Shown: piece by piece, positions 25,742 through 34,576 of the stretch | Layout of the letters: every line of letters begins with the position of its first letter | How positions within the stretch are numbered: the stretch's first letter is position 1 | From: Pelagibius sp037652055 | GTDB taxonomy: Bacteria > Pseudomonadota > Alphaproteobacteria > Kiloniellales > Kiloniellaceae | Reading direction: 5' to 3' | Length of the DNA stretch: 64,000 nucleotides | NCBI RefSeq assembly: GCF_037652055.1 | Contig: NZ_JBBKAH010000006.1 | Location: forward strand, 95,158-159,157 | Notes under the pieces: generated by a model | Database searches by the model: none | What the model was told of the DNA's origin: nothing | The model's input: only the letters and a program-made list of their open reading frames with translations | Translations under genes and position numbers: made by a program

Positions 25742-27367
25742 CTATGCGGCCAGGGGCCAGCGCAGAACGAAACGGGCCCCGCGGCCCTGGGCGCCGTCCT
25801 CGACGGTCAGGTCGCCCCCCAGAGAGCGGGCGGCCGAGCGGGCGACGGAAAGGCCAAGCCCGGTCCCGGTGATGCCCCCCACCTCCCGCGCCCGCCAGTA
25901 GGGCTGAAAGATCGCTTCGCGAAGGGCCGGTGGCACCCCGGGGCCGGAATCGGTCACCGCGACGACGACTTCTCCGCCCTCGCGCGCCAGTTCCACCTCG
26001 ATGTTGCCGACGCCGCGCGAGTACTTGATCGCGTTCTGCATCAGGTTCGACAGGATGGTATGCAGGGCGGCGTCGCTGGTCCCCGGCAGCGGCGTCTCGA
26101 TCCGGTCCCGCAGCACCATCTGCTGGCGTGCTCGGAGGGCGACGGAAACTTCGCGCCACACGGCGTTGCAGAAGCGGCCGAGATCGAGCGGCTCCCGCCC
26201 GTGGCCGTCTTCTGCCGCCTCGACCCGGCCCATCATAAGGACGTCGTCCACCAGCCGCGCCAGCGTGCTGACCGCGCGGCGGATAGTCTTGGTTTCCTCC
26301 CGCCGCTCTGCCTCGGACATCTGGTCGCCGAAGCGCTCCAGCATGTCGGCAGAGGTGCCGATAGCCTGCAGTGGCGTGCGCAGCTCGTGCGACACCATGG
26401 AAACGAAGGTCGATTTCTGCGAGCGCCGCTGCTTTTCCTGGTAGAGGGAGATCGACAGCCGGCCCTCGCGCGACACCACCGTGTCCACCCGCTTGATGGC
26501 GAGGAAAAGCAGCAGGCAGACCGCCCCCAGGGCGACGATCAGCAGCGGTGCGACGCTCCACAGCAGATCGTCGCCGGAACGCTGCGCCCGCCACACGATG
26601 CTGCCGATCATGGCGCCATCCCCCCCCTGCACCGGACAGCCGACATAGCCCGTCGGCACGCCGCCCCGCCGGAAGTGCAGGTTGGCGATGTGCTCACCGA
26701 CACCGGCGCGGTTGAACAACGTCACGTCCATCGGCTGCAGGAAGACGAGGACATTGGTCGGCGCGCTCTGTTTGGCGGCCTCGCCGGCTTCGTGGACCGG
26801 GGCGACGAGGCTGGCGCCGACCAGGACGAGTTCCTGGTTGTAGAGCGCAAAGCCCGCAGCCGGTACCGTTTCGATCGATGCGGCGCCACGGGCGGCGGCG
26901 ACCATCTCGCCGACACCCTCCGGCAGGATGGGTGCCGCGCCCGGCGCCACCTCCCGGCCGTTTTCAAAGGCGAAGACGGTCTGCCCGCCGGGGCCGATCA
27001 GCCAGCCCGCCGCGATGTGGAAATTAGCCTGCAGGTAAGCCGGCATTTCCTCCCTTGCCCAGCGTTCGTCGAGCTGGGCACCGAGCTTGGCCACGGCGTC
27101 GTCCCACCACGCATAGTCGATCACCAGCTGGCGCAGACCCTCCTTGCGGATCTGCACGACGGACTTGACGAGGTCTTCCTGGGCCAGGGCATCACGCCGG
27201 GTCAGGGAGTCGGCGCTCCAATACAACAGCCCGGCCATCACCACCAGGCAGATCGCAACCAAGAGCAGTATCGGAAACAACAGGTTCCTGCGCCGTCGCG
27301 CGAGAATCTTGCGCGTCGCATCCATGCGTGATGGCGCCTGTTCCTCACGTCCGGTGATTGTAGCCAT
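25742..27367 (-). CDS. Membrane histidine kinase with CHASE4-like sensor
   Basis: Sensor kinase of about 541 residues: TM1 (LLFPILLLVAICLVVMAGLL), a periplasmic sensor with the CHASE4 hallmark YAWWDDAV, TM2 (LLIVALGAVCLLLFLAI), then the HisKA dimerisation domain with the phospho-accepting His (VSHELRTPLQ, near residue 327) and an HATPase domain with N box (LMQNAIKYS), G1 (DSGPGVP) and G2 (GTGLGLSVA). No response regulator is adjacent, so it is an orphan kinase. Start ATG 27367 (MATITGREE) is my choice; the frame is open to 27454 and ATG 27325 is also possible. The signal is unknown. Confidence 0.9.
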   Translation of the reverse strand: MATITGREEQAPSRMDATRKILARRRRNLLFPILLLVAICLVVMAGLLYWSADSLTRRDALAQEDLVKSVVQIRKEGLRQLVIDYAWWDDAVAKLGAQLDERWAREEMPAYLQANFHIAAGWLIGPGGQTVFAFENGREVAPGAAPILPEGVGEMVAAARGAASIETVPAAGFALYNQELVLVGASLVAPVHEAGEAAKQSAPTNVLVFLQPMDVTLFNRAGVGEHIANLHFRRGGVPTGYVGCPVQGGDGAMIGSIVWRAQRSGDDLLWSVAPLLIVALGAVCLLLFLAIKRVDTVVSREGRLSISLYQEKQRRSQKSTFVSMVSHELRTPLQAIGTSADMLERFGDQMSEAERREETKTIRRAVSTLARLVDDVLMMGRVEAAEDGHGREPLDLGRFCNAVWREVSVALRARQQMVLRDRIETPLPGTSDAALHTILSNLMQNAIKYSRGVGNIEVELAREGGEVVVAVTDSGPGVPPALREAIFQPYWRAREVGGITGTGLGLSVARSAARSLGGDLTVEDGAQGRGARFVLRWPLAA

Positions 27368-27863
27368 TCCCCCAAGCCTTTTCGGGAATGTGAATTTCAG
27401 CCTGTGTCCTTGGCGACGGAGTATAAACGGAATGCCATGGAAGGCACAGCGCAACGGCCCGGGATTCAGCCCGGATTAAAAAATTCGCGAATTCTTAGTA
27501 CTACGTCATCGCTTACCCAAAGGGGTCACACCCGGCACAGGTAGCCCGCCGCTATCTCCGCAATTTTCAGGGGTGCCGCTGCGCGCCAAAGGGCCGCCGC
27601 GCCGGACCGTATGACGCGCATTCTTCCTGGTCATCCTTGCCCCGAGAAGGCAGACTCCCGAAACACGAGTCGCCGCCCCATTGAGACAGTCCAGCGCCGG
27701 CCGGAGTCAGCCTCTCCTTGCCCTGCACACGACCGAGCTTCACACCAGTGCCCCCGCCGTTGCCCCCAGACGCCTGGCCCGCGAGATTTTCCACCAGGGT
27801 CTTCCTCAGGGTCGAAACGGCCCGCTCGCGCCGGCGGGAAAGCGGTCTGTCCGGACGAAGCAC
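27368..27863. other. Divergent promoter region, no gene seen
   Basis: About 496 bases between the divergent histidine kinase and ECF sigma factor. A short AT-rich patch (27475-27500) may hold promoter elements. The sigma-factor frame stays open upstream to 27681, but the predicted residues there (Arg/Pro/Ala-rich) look non-coding. I see no clear ECF-type promoter motif. Confidence 0.5.
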
Positions 27864-28457
27864 ATGAGCGGAATCATGAAGTCTACGGCGACCAGCGACG
27901 CATCGGATCTTCTGGGGCAGTTGCTGTCCCGCTGCAGCCTGGGCGACCAGGCGGCCTTCGGCCAGCTCTACGATGCCACCTCTGCGAAACTCTTCGGCAT
28001 TGCCCTGCGTATATTGAGGCGGGAGGCTTGGGCCGAAGAGGCCTTGCAGGAGGCCTATGTGAAGATTTGGCGCTATGCCGACAGCTACAATCCCAGCCGC
28101 GGCCGGCCGATGACCTGGATGATCAACGTCGTGCGCAACCAGGCCCTCGACCTGCTGCGGCGCGCGGATTACCGCGCCCAGGAGGAGGAATGGAATCCTG
28201 ATAGCGACACGCGCACCAGCGCCGACAATCCCGCCGCCCTGGCCGAAACCAGCCAGGAGATGAAGCGGGTGCTCGGCTGCCTCGGCCTCTTGGGCGACGA
28301 GCAGCGCGACTGCATCCTGCTGTCCTACCATCAGGGCCTGACGCCGACCGAGGTCGCCGACCGCCTGAAGCGCCCGGTCGGCACCGTGAAGACCTGGATC
28401 CGCCGCGGCCTGGTGAAAGTGCGCGACTGCCTGGACCAGTTGGGTGGCGAGCGATGA
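27864..28457 (+). CDS. ECF RNA polymerase sigma factor (SigK/RpoE-like)
   Basis: Extracytoplasmic-function sigma factor of 197 residues. Region 2 reads FGQLYDATSAKLFGIALRIL through EALQEAYVKIWRYADSY (-10 recognition) and RPMTWMINVVRNQALDLLRR; region 4 reads LGDEQRDCILLSYHQGLTPT then VADRLKRPVGTVKTWIRRGL (-35 HTH). The next gene is its anti-sigma factor and overlaps it by 4 bases (ATGA), so the two are co-expressed. The pair resembles the SigK/RskA type found in many proteobacteria. The start was set at ATG 27864; ATG 27876 is also possible. Confidence 0.92.
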   Translation: MSGIMKSTATSDASDLLGQLLSRCSLGDQAAFGQLYDATSAKLFGIALRILRREAWAEEALQEAYVKIWRYADSYNPSRGRPMTWMINVVRNQALDLLRRADYRAQEEEWNPDSDTRTSADNPAALAETSQEMKRVLGCLGLLGDEQRDCILLSYHQGLTPTEVADRLKRPVGTVKTWIRRGLVKVRDCLDQLGGER

Positions 28458-29242
28458 CCGGCGAAACCAGGCGATACGAATCCGACGAACTGCAGGAACT
28501 GCTGGCCAGCGGCTATGTGGCCGGAGCCCTGCAGGGCCCGGCGCGGCGCCGCTTTGAGACGCTGATGCGCAGCCGGCCCGCCCTGCGCCGCCGGGTCGAG
28601 GCCTGGGAGAACCGGCTGACCGCGCTGAACGACACGACACCGGCGGTGCCGCCGCCGGCCCACGTCTGGCGCGCCGTGCAGCGGCGCATCGCCCCCGCCT
28701 CCGCGGCGCCGGCCGCCGCCACCTCCGCCGGCGGTTTTTGGAACAGCCTGACCTTCTGGCGACCCTTCGGCGCGGCGGCCGCCTGTCTTGCGCTGCTGGT
28801 CACTGCCTATGCCGGCTACCAGGCGACGCGGCCGGCCACACCGCAGATCGCCGAAGCGCCTGCACAAGTGCAGCCCAGCTACGTCGCGGTGCTGGAGGAC
28901 GAGGCCAACCAGCCGGTGCTGGTGGTCACCGCCTTCAAGGGGCCTTGGCGCCTTACCGTCGAACCGCTGCGCGACCTGACGCCTTACCAGGGGCCCGCCC
29001 AGGGCAAAGTTTTCCAGGTCTGGGCGATCGAAAAGGAGACCGGTGCCACCCGTCCGCTGCTGCAGGTCAGCAGTGGTGACGTGCTGCGCGAACCGCTCGG
29101 CGAGGATGGCTGGAATGCCATCAAGACCTCGGAATCTCTCGCCGTCACCCTGGAGGACGCCGGCCCGGCGCCGGCCGCGCCCAGCGGACCGCCCCTCTTC
29201 AGCGGCCTCTGCCTGAACCTCAAGGGCCCGACGGAGATCTGA
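28454..29242 (+). CDS. Anti-sigma factor, RskA family
   Basis: Membrane-bound anti-sigma factor (262 residues). The cytoplasmic N terminus (ELLASGYVAGALQGPARRRF) is the sigma-binding domain, without a HxxxCxxC zinc motif. A single transmembrane helix follows (FGAAAACLALLVTAYAGY, about 97-115), then the periplasmic RskA domain with PWRLTVEPLRDLTPYQG, FQVWAIEKETGATRP and the GPPLFSGLCLNLKG end. It holds the upstream ECF sigma factor until an envelope or oxidative signal triggers release. The stop lies 2 bases from the convergent DUF1513 gene. Confidence 0.9.
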   Translation: MTGETRRYESDELQELLASGYVAGALQGPARRRFETLMRSRPALRRRVEAWENRLTALNDTTPAVPPPAHVWRAVQRRIAPASAAPAAATSAGGFWNSLTFWRPFGAAAACLALLVTAYAGYQATRPATPQIAEAPAQVQPSYVAVLEDEANQPVLVVTAFKGPWRLTVEPLRDLTPYQGPAQGKVFQVWAIEKETGATRPLLQVSSGDVLREPLGEDGWNAIKTSESLAVTLEDAGPAPAAPSGPPLFSGLCLNLKGPTEI

Positions 29243-29244
29243 AG

Positions 29245-30372
29245 CTATATCGACAGCGCCAGCATGTGATTGTCCCAGGCCACTTCCGGTGCCGCGGGAT
29301 CATTGAGGGCGCGCGTCTCGCCGTTCAGCGCGTTGTGATGCACCAGCTTGCCGTAGCCGCTGGAGGCGATGAAGCCGCCGGCCTCGCCGGAGGCTGCCAC
29401 GCCGCAGCCGTCGCCGAGGGAGAGGCTGGCGAGATAGCGCCGCTCGGCCACCGACCAGAAGGTGATCGTGCCGCCGCGCGGCGCCGAGGCCGCCAGCACC
29501 TGCCCGGAAGCATCCATCGCCGCGCTGCCGCAATACTGACGCATGGCGCGCAGCGTCGCCTCTTCGGTGATCGGCAGGGTGATCGCCGCCTCGCCTTGGC
29601 GGTGAAAGCCGACCAGCGGCACCAGGTTGTTGCGCGGCCCCTCGTACTGCATGACGAAGCCGACGGTCCCCTGCGGCGCCACCGCGATGTGACGGATCGA
29701 GGCTTGGTGCATCGCCGCCGGCAGACGGTATTCCTCCAGCAGCGCGCCGCTCTCTGAATCGATGTAGGCCAGCGAAGGCTGCATGGTCTCGATGTTCAGC
29801 TTTTCTCGCCCCTTGCCGGGGTGGGTGTGGATGCCGCCATTCGCCACGGCAAGGGTGCGGCCGTCGCGCAGCAGCACCATCTCGTGCGGCCCGATGGCGT
29901 AGGCTTCCAGCTCCGCCTCGCGCCGGTAGCCGGCGGTCGCGTCGTAGACACCAATGCAGCCGCGCGCATTGTCGTAGTCGTTCTCGCAGGCGAACAGCCA
30001 GCGCCCATCGGTGCTGAACACACCGTGTCCATAGAAATGACGCCCCTCGGGTGCATCGAAACGCCGCGCCGCTGCGCCGGAAAGTGGATCGAAGCTGACG
30101 GCGAAGTGGCCCGGCCGCCGCGCAAACGCGATGACCTCGCGTGCGCCCGGCCGCCGCGCGGCACCGTGGCCGCGCCCCGGCAGCGGCAGCGTCGCGACGA
30201 CGTGACCCGCCGCGTCGAACACCCTGGTCAGGGTGCCGCCGTCCTGCGTGGAGCAGGCATTCACGAAGTAGCGGGTCTCGGCGGCTTGCGCGCCGTCCGG
30301 AAAAGGCAGCCGCCAGGCCGCAAAGAGCGCCGCCGCCGCGGTGAGGAGATCGCGCCGCCTAATCGCCGTCAT
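29245..30372 (-). CDS. DUF1513 protein, iron-operon beta-propeller
   Basis: Exported DUF1513 family protein (375 residues). The N terminus has a Tat-like RRRDLL motif before a hydrophobic segment, so folded export is likely. The body looks like a beta-propeller with repeated blocks (FSTDGRWLFACENDYDNARG, IGPHEMVLLRDGRTLAVANG, HQASIRHIAVAPQGTVGFVM). DUF1513 genes regularly accompany imelysins and di-heme oxidoreductases in iron-regulated loci. It is the last gene of that operon and overlaps the preceding imelysin by 14 bases. The molecular role is not established. Confidence 0.87.
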   Translation of the reverse strand: MTAIRRRDLLTAAAALFAAWRLPFPDGAQAAETRYFVNACSTQDGGTLTRVFDAAGHVVATLPLPGRGHGAARRPGAREVIAFARRPGHFAVSFDPLSGAAARRFDAPEGRHFYGHGVFSTDGRWLFACENDYDNARGCIGVYDATAGYRREAELEAYAIGPHEMVLLRDGRTLAVANGGIHTHPGKGREKLNIETMQPSLAYIDSESGALLEEYRLPAAMHQASIRHIAVAPQGTVGFVMQYEGPRNNLVPLVGFHRQGEAAITLPITEEATLRAMRQYCGSAAMDASGQVLAASAPRGGTITFWSVAERRYLASLSLGDGCGVAASGEAGGFIASSGYGKLVHHNALNGETRALNDPAAPEVAWDNHMLALSI

Positions 30373-31465
30373 AGCTGTTGAATCCCATCGGCAGTTCGAG
30401 GACTTCGGAGAGCGGCCCCCCCATCAGCTCCAGCAGTTGGCGCGCCTCGGTGCGGATGGCATCGAGCCGGTCCCAGCCATCGGGCGCCTTCAGCGCCGCG
30501 ACCAGCGACGCGGGCTCCGCCTCGACGGCGGCGATCAGCCGCTCCAGCGCGGCACGGATGACGCGGTCCAGTTCGGCGCCCTGGGGATGTTGGCGCACCT
30601 GCGCCGAGAAACTGTCGTCGCCGCCGACTTCATAGAGCGCCTGGGCGGCCTTCAGGTTGACCAGCACGTTGCGCAGGGAGCGCGCGGAGCGCCAGGATTC
30701 CGCCCGGGTGTCACGCGCCGATTCCGGTTGTTCGCCGAGCGGCCGGCCCAGCTTGTAGTCCTGCACCAGCAGGATCGCCCCGCGCAGCGACTTGGCGAAA
30801 TCGAGCGAGGCTTCCTTGGCATCGAAGTAACGCTCGTTGCCTTCGGTCGCACTGCGGACGACCTGCGCGTAGTGGATCTCGCCGCCCTGCCAATCGGCCA
30901 GCAGGCCCGCCGCGATGTCCTTGAGATTGCGGCCGATGGCGACGGACACCGCGCAGCCGAAGGGCGTCTCCCAGGTCGACGCCTCGCTGTCGAACATCAG
31001 GCGCTCCAGCGCGGGAAAGCCCTGCACGGCGACGCTGCCGCTGGCGAAGGTTTGCGGCTCCAGCGCCTTGGGGTTCTGCTCCGCGAGCATCTGCGCCAGA
31101 TGGCGCCCGACGACGCCGCGCTTGTCCGGCCAGAACTCGATGCGCTCGTTGCGCAGGAACAGCTCGGCGGGTCCGAAGCGGAGGTGCTGCACCGCCATCC
31201 AGGCATCCATCGCGTCGTTGTACGCAGCCGCCGCCTCCTCTGCCTGCAGGACATCATCGCTGCAGGCCCTGCGCAGTTCACTTTCCAGCACGGCGGTCGT
31301 CTCGGCGAAGGCCGCGTAGCGCGGCAGCACGTAGTCGTCAACGATTGCGGCGTTCAGCGCGGCATAGTCGGCCGCCGCAGCCGGCGCCGGCTGCACCGCC
31401 ACGGCGCCGCCGCAGGCCAGCAGCGCCACCGCTGCCGCCGTCTTGAGCTGCCGCTCAAAAATCAT
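30359..31465 (-). CDS. Imelysin-family periplasmic protein (second copy)
   Basis: Helical imelysin/peptidase M75 family protein of 368 residues with a signal peptide (AAAVALLACGGAVAVQPAPA). In this family a GxHxxE motif is a proposed iron site; here the matching segment is QGFPALERLMF, where His is replaced by Pro, so this copy may not bind metal in the standard way. AAGGAG precedes the ATG at 31465. It sits between the di-heme oxidoreductase and DUF1513 in the iron operon. It probably takes part in periplasmic iron handling, perhaps as a structural partner of the first imelysin. Confidence 0.88.
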   Translation of the reverse strand: MIFERQLKTAAAVALLACGGAVAVQPAPAAAADYAALNAAIVDDYVLPRYAAFAETTAVLESELRRACSDDVLQAEEAAAAYNDAMDAWMAVQHLRFGPAELFLRNERIEFWPDKRGVVGRHLAQMLAEQNPKALEPQTFASGSVAVQGFPALERLMFDSEASTWETPFGCAVSVAIGRNLKDIAAGLLADWQGGEIHYAQVVRSATEGNERYFDAKEASLDFAKSLRGAILLVQDYKLGRPLGEQPESARDTRAESWRSARSLRNVLVNLKAAQALYEVGGDDSFSAQVRQHPQGAELDRVIRAALERLIAAVEAEPASLVAALKAPDGWDRLDAIRTEARQLLELMGGPLSEVLELPMGFNSYDGD

Positions 31466-31509
31466 GGTCAGTCTCCTTCGTGCCGGCACGCCGGCGTTCG
31501 ATGATCCGT

Positions 31510-33024
31510 CTACAGCGACCGCAGGAAAGCCAGCAGCGCCGCGCGCCGTTCGCCATCCAGGGCCACCACCTTGCGCCGGGCCGCTTCCGCCTCGCCGCCG
31601 TGCCAGAGGATCGCCTCCAGCAGGTTGCGCGCGCGCCCGTCGTGCAGGAACTGGGTGTGACCGTTCACGGTCTCGGTGAGGCCGATGCCCCACAGCGGCG
31701 CGGTGCGCCACTCACGTCCGGAAGCCTGCCCCTCCGGACGGTGATCCGCAAGCCCCTCACCCATGTCGTGCAGCAACAGGTCGCTGTAGGGCCAGATAAG
31801 CTGAAACGACTGCTCTTCGCCCAGCGAGTCGCGCCGCGTCACGAACTTGGGGCGGTGACAGGCGGCACAGCCGCTGGCGTAGAATACCTGCTTGCCCGCC
31901 AGGACCTGCGGATCGTCGAGATGGCGGCGCGCCGGGACCGCCAGATTGCGGCTGTAGAAGGCGATGAGTTGAAGCATCTCGGCCGAGGCTTCCAGTCCGT
32001 CGAGATGCGGGCTGTTGCCGTCGGGCGCGTCGAGGCAGGCCGGCTGGTTCCGCGTGCAGTCGCCCGCCGCCGCCGGCGCGCCCGGCGTCGAGATGCCGAT
32101 GTCGCCGTTGATGGCATGGATGCTTTGCTGCAGCACGTCGGGCTCGCCCGCCTTCCAGCCGAAGCGGCCGAGCGCGAGCCTGTCCGCAGCGTTGTCCCAC
32201 ACCCGGTTGGCGCGCCCGGAGACTCCGTCGCCGTCGCTGTCGTCCGGATCGGCGCCGCGCAGGATGTCTTCCTCGGGAACCGCTTCCAACAGGCCGAGGC
32301 CGATCATCGGCGGCGCCACGCGCGGCGACAGCATAACCTCGGGATGCAGCGGTCCGTAGCCGGGATCGGCAATGCCGTAGGCGGGCCGGCGCAGGCTCAC
32401 CACCGTGCCGTCGGCCAGGGTCACCGGCACTTCCACGTAGTGGAGGGCCATGCGGCCCTCGGCCTTCAGGCCGCGCACCGCCTGGTCCTGCAGTTGGGTG
32501 CCGTAGGTCGGCTCCGGGATCACTGCGGCGCGCCCGCTGGCGATAAGAACGCGCTGTTCGTCATCCTGCGGCGGAATGCTGAGCCGCAGGAACATCGAGA
32601 TGGCGGAATCCTCGGGCGAGGCCGGCGGGTGGCCGCGCCCGTCCTTCAGGTGGCAACGCTGGCAGGAGCGCGCGTTAAACACCGGGCCGAGGCCGTCCGC
32701 CGAGGTGGTCGACGACGGCGACGATACCCAGAGGCGCTTGAACAGGCCGTTGCCGATCTTGAAGTCGAGCTCGCGCTCGAAACTCATGTTGGCGGAAGGC
32801 TGAGAAAAGGCGTTGGCGTTCGCCGGCGCGCGTGTGGTCGCCGCGCCGCCGGGCAGCGCCTCGAAGGGCTCCGGCCGGCTGAAGTCTTCAGTCGGCGCCG
32901 TCACCGCCGCGACGCGCGCCGCTTCCTCGGGCGTGCGTTGCTCAGCAATGGGGCCGGCAGCCAAGGCTGCCGGCCCGATCGCGAGAAGCACCACAACGAT
33001 GCATGCGGTACGGAACTTAAGCAT
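31510..33024 (-). CDS. Di-heme oxidoreductase, DHOR (DUF1111) family
   Basis: Periplasmic c-type di-heme protein of 504 residues with a signal peptide (ACIVVVLLAIGPAALAAG). Two heme-attachment motifs are visible: CQRCH at residues 121-125 and CAACH near residue 385. The family is related to di-heme peroxidases and is encoded with imelysins in iron-limited bacteria, where it may change the iron redox state. It is the second gene of the iron operon. The start ATG 33024 was chosen at the signal peptide; ATG 33057 is an alternative. Confidence 0.9.
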   Translation of the reverse strand: MLKFRTACIVVVLLAIGPAALAAGPIAEQRTPEEAARVAAVTAPTEDFSRPEPFEALPGGAATTRAPANANAFSQPSANMSFERELDFKIGNGLFKRLWVSSPSSTTSADGLGPVFNARSCQRCHLKDGRGHPPASPEDSAISMFLRLSIPPQDDEQRVLIASGRAAVIPEPTYGTQLQDQAVRGLKAEGRMALHYVEVPVTLADGTVVSLRRPAYGIADPGYGPLHPEVMLSPRVAPPMIGLGLLEAVPEEDILRGADPDDSDGDGVSGRANRVWDNAADRLALGRFGWKAGEPDVLQQSIHAINGDIGISTPGAPAAAGDCTRNQPACLDAPDGNSPHLDGLEASAEMLQLIAFYSRNLAVPARRHLDDPQVLAGKQVFYASGCAACHRPKFVTRRDSLGEEQSFQLIWPYSDLLLHDMGEGLADHRPEGQASGREWRTAPLWGIGLTETVNGHTQFLHDGRARNLLEAILWHGGEAEAARRKVVALDGERRAALLAFLRSL

Positions 33025-33044
33025 CGCTCCGATCACTCGGCCGA

Positions 33045-33068
33045 CGCGCCCCGGCATGCCGGGGCGCG
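33045..33068. other. Perfect 24-base palindrome between imelysin and DHOR genes
   Basis: Loop-free palindrome centred on CGGCATGCCG and extended by GCGCC/GGCGC arms, in the 55-base gap between genes 1 and 2 of the iron operon. In RNA it makes a strong intercistronic hairpin with no T-tract, which would favour a higher level of the first gene's mRNA. Confidence 0.55.
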
Positions 33069-33079
33069 CCGCCCTGGGC

Positions 33080-34363
33080 TTACTGGAACACGGCGTTCGG
33101 GTTGTCGAGGCTGTCCGAGCCTTCCCACTCGATGGTGGAGAGGTCCAGCACCGCAACCGCGCGCTCGATGGCTCGGGTCTGGTCGACCAGGGACTGCACC
33201 ACCGCTTCGACTACCGCGTTCCCTTCCGCGTTGCCCTCGCCGATCATCTGATCGTAGGCCTCGACGGACTTGGCGCGATCGACCATCGCCTGCATGGCGG
33301 CCTGGGCGGCGGAAAGCTTGTCCCGCAGCTCGCGATCCACCGTGCCGTCCTTCGCCGCGACCAGGTTGGAGAGGCTGGCCCCTGACACCGTGCTGCCGTC
33401 GACCCGCTTATAGTGGCCGAGGTAGACGTTCATGATGCCCTGCTGGTCGTAGAAGTGCGAGTAGTGGGTGTTGTCGGAGAAGCAGTCGTGCTCCTCTTCG
33501 GGGTCGTGCAGCATGAGGCCGAGCTTGATGCGCTCGCCGGCCAGCTCGCCGTAGGAGAGGCTGCCCATGCCGGTCAGAATGGTCGCCAGGCCGGCATCGG
33601 GGTCACCGTTCACCAGGCCTTCGCGGGCCTCGCCGCCCGGCGCCCACTGGGCGACCATGTCCTTGAGGTCGTCGATCAGCAGCCCGGTCGCCGCCTTGAG
33701 GTACTGACCGCGGCGCTCGCAGTGCCCGCCGGTGCAATTCACCGTGCTGAAATCGCTGGCCGGACGGGCGCCGGCGCCCGGGCCGGTGCCGTTCAGATCC
33801 TGGCCCCACAGCAGGAACTCGATGGCGTGGTAACCGGTCGCCACGTTGGCCTCGACCTCCTCGGCCTCGTGCAGGGTATCGGCAATCAGTTCCTTGGTGA
33901 TGGTGCCGGCGTCGACCGTCTCGCCGTTCACCATCAGCTTTTCGTTGGCGATCACGTTGGCTGTGTAGATCGGGTTCTCATCGGACTCGCTGCCGTAGCT
34001 GGCCTCGTCCACATAATCGATGAGGCCCTCGTCCAGCGGCCAGGCGTTGACCTTGCCTTCCCAATCGTCGACCACCGCGTTGCCGAAGCGGTAGGCCTCG
34101 GTCTGCTGGTAAGGCACGCGCGCGGCGATCCAGGCCTCGCGCGCCGCCTCCAGGGTCTCGGCACTGGGACTGGCGATCAGCCTGTCCACCGCGCCCTGCA
34201 GGGCCTGAGCGGTGATCAGCGAATCCTCGTAGGCGGCGTGGGCAATGTCGGCATAGGTCGAAAGGACCGCGCTCTTTTCGGGCGCCGCCGCCATGGCGAC
34301 CGGCGACGCCAGCGGCGCCAGGGCGACCGTCGCGGCCAGGGCGACTGTCTGGATCAATTTCAT
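33080..34363 (-). CDS. Imelysin-family iron-regulated periplasmic protein (first copy)
   Basis: Imelysin/IrpA-type protein (427 residues), first gene of the iron operon. It has a signal peptide (TVALAATVALAPLASPVAMA), the GxHxxE iron-binding motif at 177-182 (GYHAIE, followed by FLLWGQDLNG), and the family block HDCFSDNTHYSHFYDQQGI. A Fur-type box lies 53 bases upstream (34416-34434), so expression under iron shortage is expected. The start at 34363 has a GGGGG run 9 bases upstream; ATG 34372 is nearly equivalent. It probably binds or delivers iron in the periplasm. Confidence 0.92.
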   Translation of the reverse strand: MKLIQTVALAATVALAPLASPVAMAAAPEKSAVLSTYADIAHAAYEDSLITAQALQGAVDRLIASPSAETLEAAREAWIAARVPYQQTEAYRFGNAVVDDWEGKVNAWPLDEGLIDYVDEASYGSESDENPIYTANVIANEKLMVNGETVDAGTITKELIADTLHEAEEVEANVATGYHAIEFLLWGQDLNGTGPGAGARPASDFSTVNCTGGHCERRGQYLKAATGLLIDDLKDMVAQWAPGGEAREGLVNGDPDAGLATILTGMGSLSYGELAGERIKLGLMLHDPEEEHDCFSDNTHYSHFYDQQGIMNVYLGHYKRVDGSTVSGASLSNLVAAKDGTVDRELRDKLSAAQAAMQAMVDRAKSVEAYDQMIGEGNAEGNAVVEAVVQSLVDQTRAIERAVAVLDLSTIEWEGSDSLDNPNAVFQ

Positions 34364-34415
34364 CGGGTGCATCCCCCTTCTGTGCATCTCGTGAACGGCG
34401 GCACCGAGAGGTGCC

Positions 34416-34434
34416 GCAAATGATTTTCATTCTT
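34416..34434. promoter_or_regulatory. Fur box of the imelysin operon
   Basis: GCAAATGATTTTCATTCTT matches the 19-base Fur consensus at 13 of 19 positions, with a symmetric AATGA/TCATT core. It lies about 53 bases upstream of the first imelysin start, where repressor binding would block the promoter. Confidence 0.65.
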
Positions 34435-34523
34435 AACGAAAACGCCGAGAAAAGGCCGTCCCGCGAGGGGGCAGCCGCGCAAACGCTCAAGAACATGCTG
34501 ATTTTACACGCAAAGGCGCGATT

Positions 34524-34542
34524 GACAATCATTATCATTCGC
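34524..34542. promoter_or_regulatory. Fur box upstream of bfd
   Basis: The reverse complement, GCGAATGATAATGATTGTC, matches the Fur consensus at 15 of 19 positions; TGACAAT-C-ATTATCA is a near-perfect 7-1-7 site. It lies 35 bases before the bfd start, at the promoter. The two boxes serve the two divergent transcripts. Confidence 0.78.
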
Positions 34543-34576
34543 ACCATATTGAGCAGGATCACTGAGGGAGACATAG

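Noticed and set aside
25593..26594. Frame with repeated Asp-Ile-Ala-Arg-Ser units opposite/inside the kinase region
   Set aside because: It comes from the 15-base tandem repeat read in a non-coding frame overlapping the histidine kinase gene.
34523..34537. An Irr or RirA box in place of Fur in the iron promoter
   Set aside because: The 7-1-7 TGACAAT-C-ATTATCA pattern matches the Fur consensus far better; no TTTAGAA-type Irr dyad was seen.
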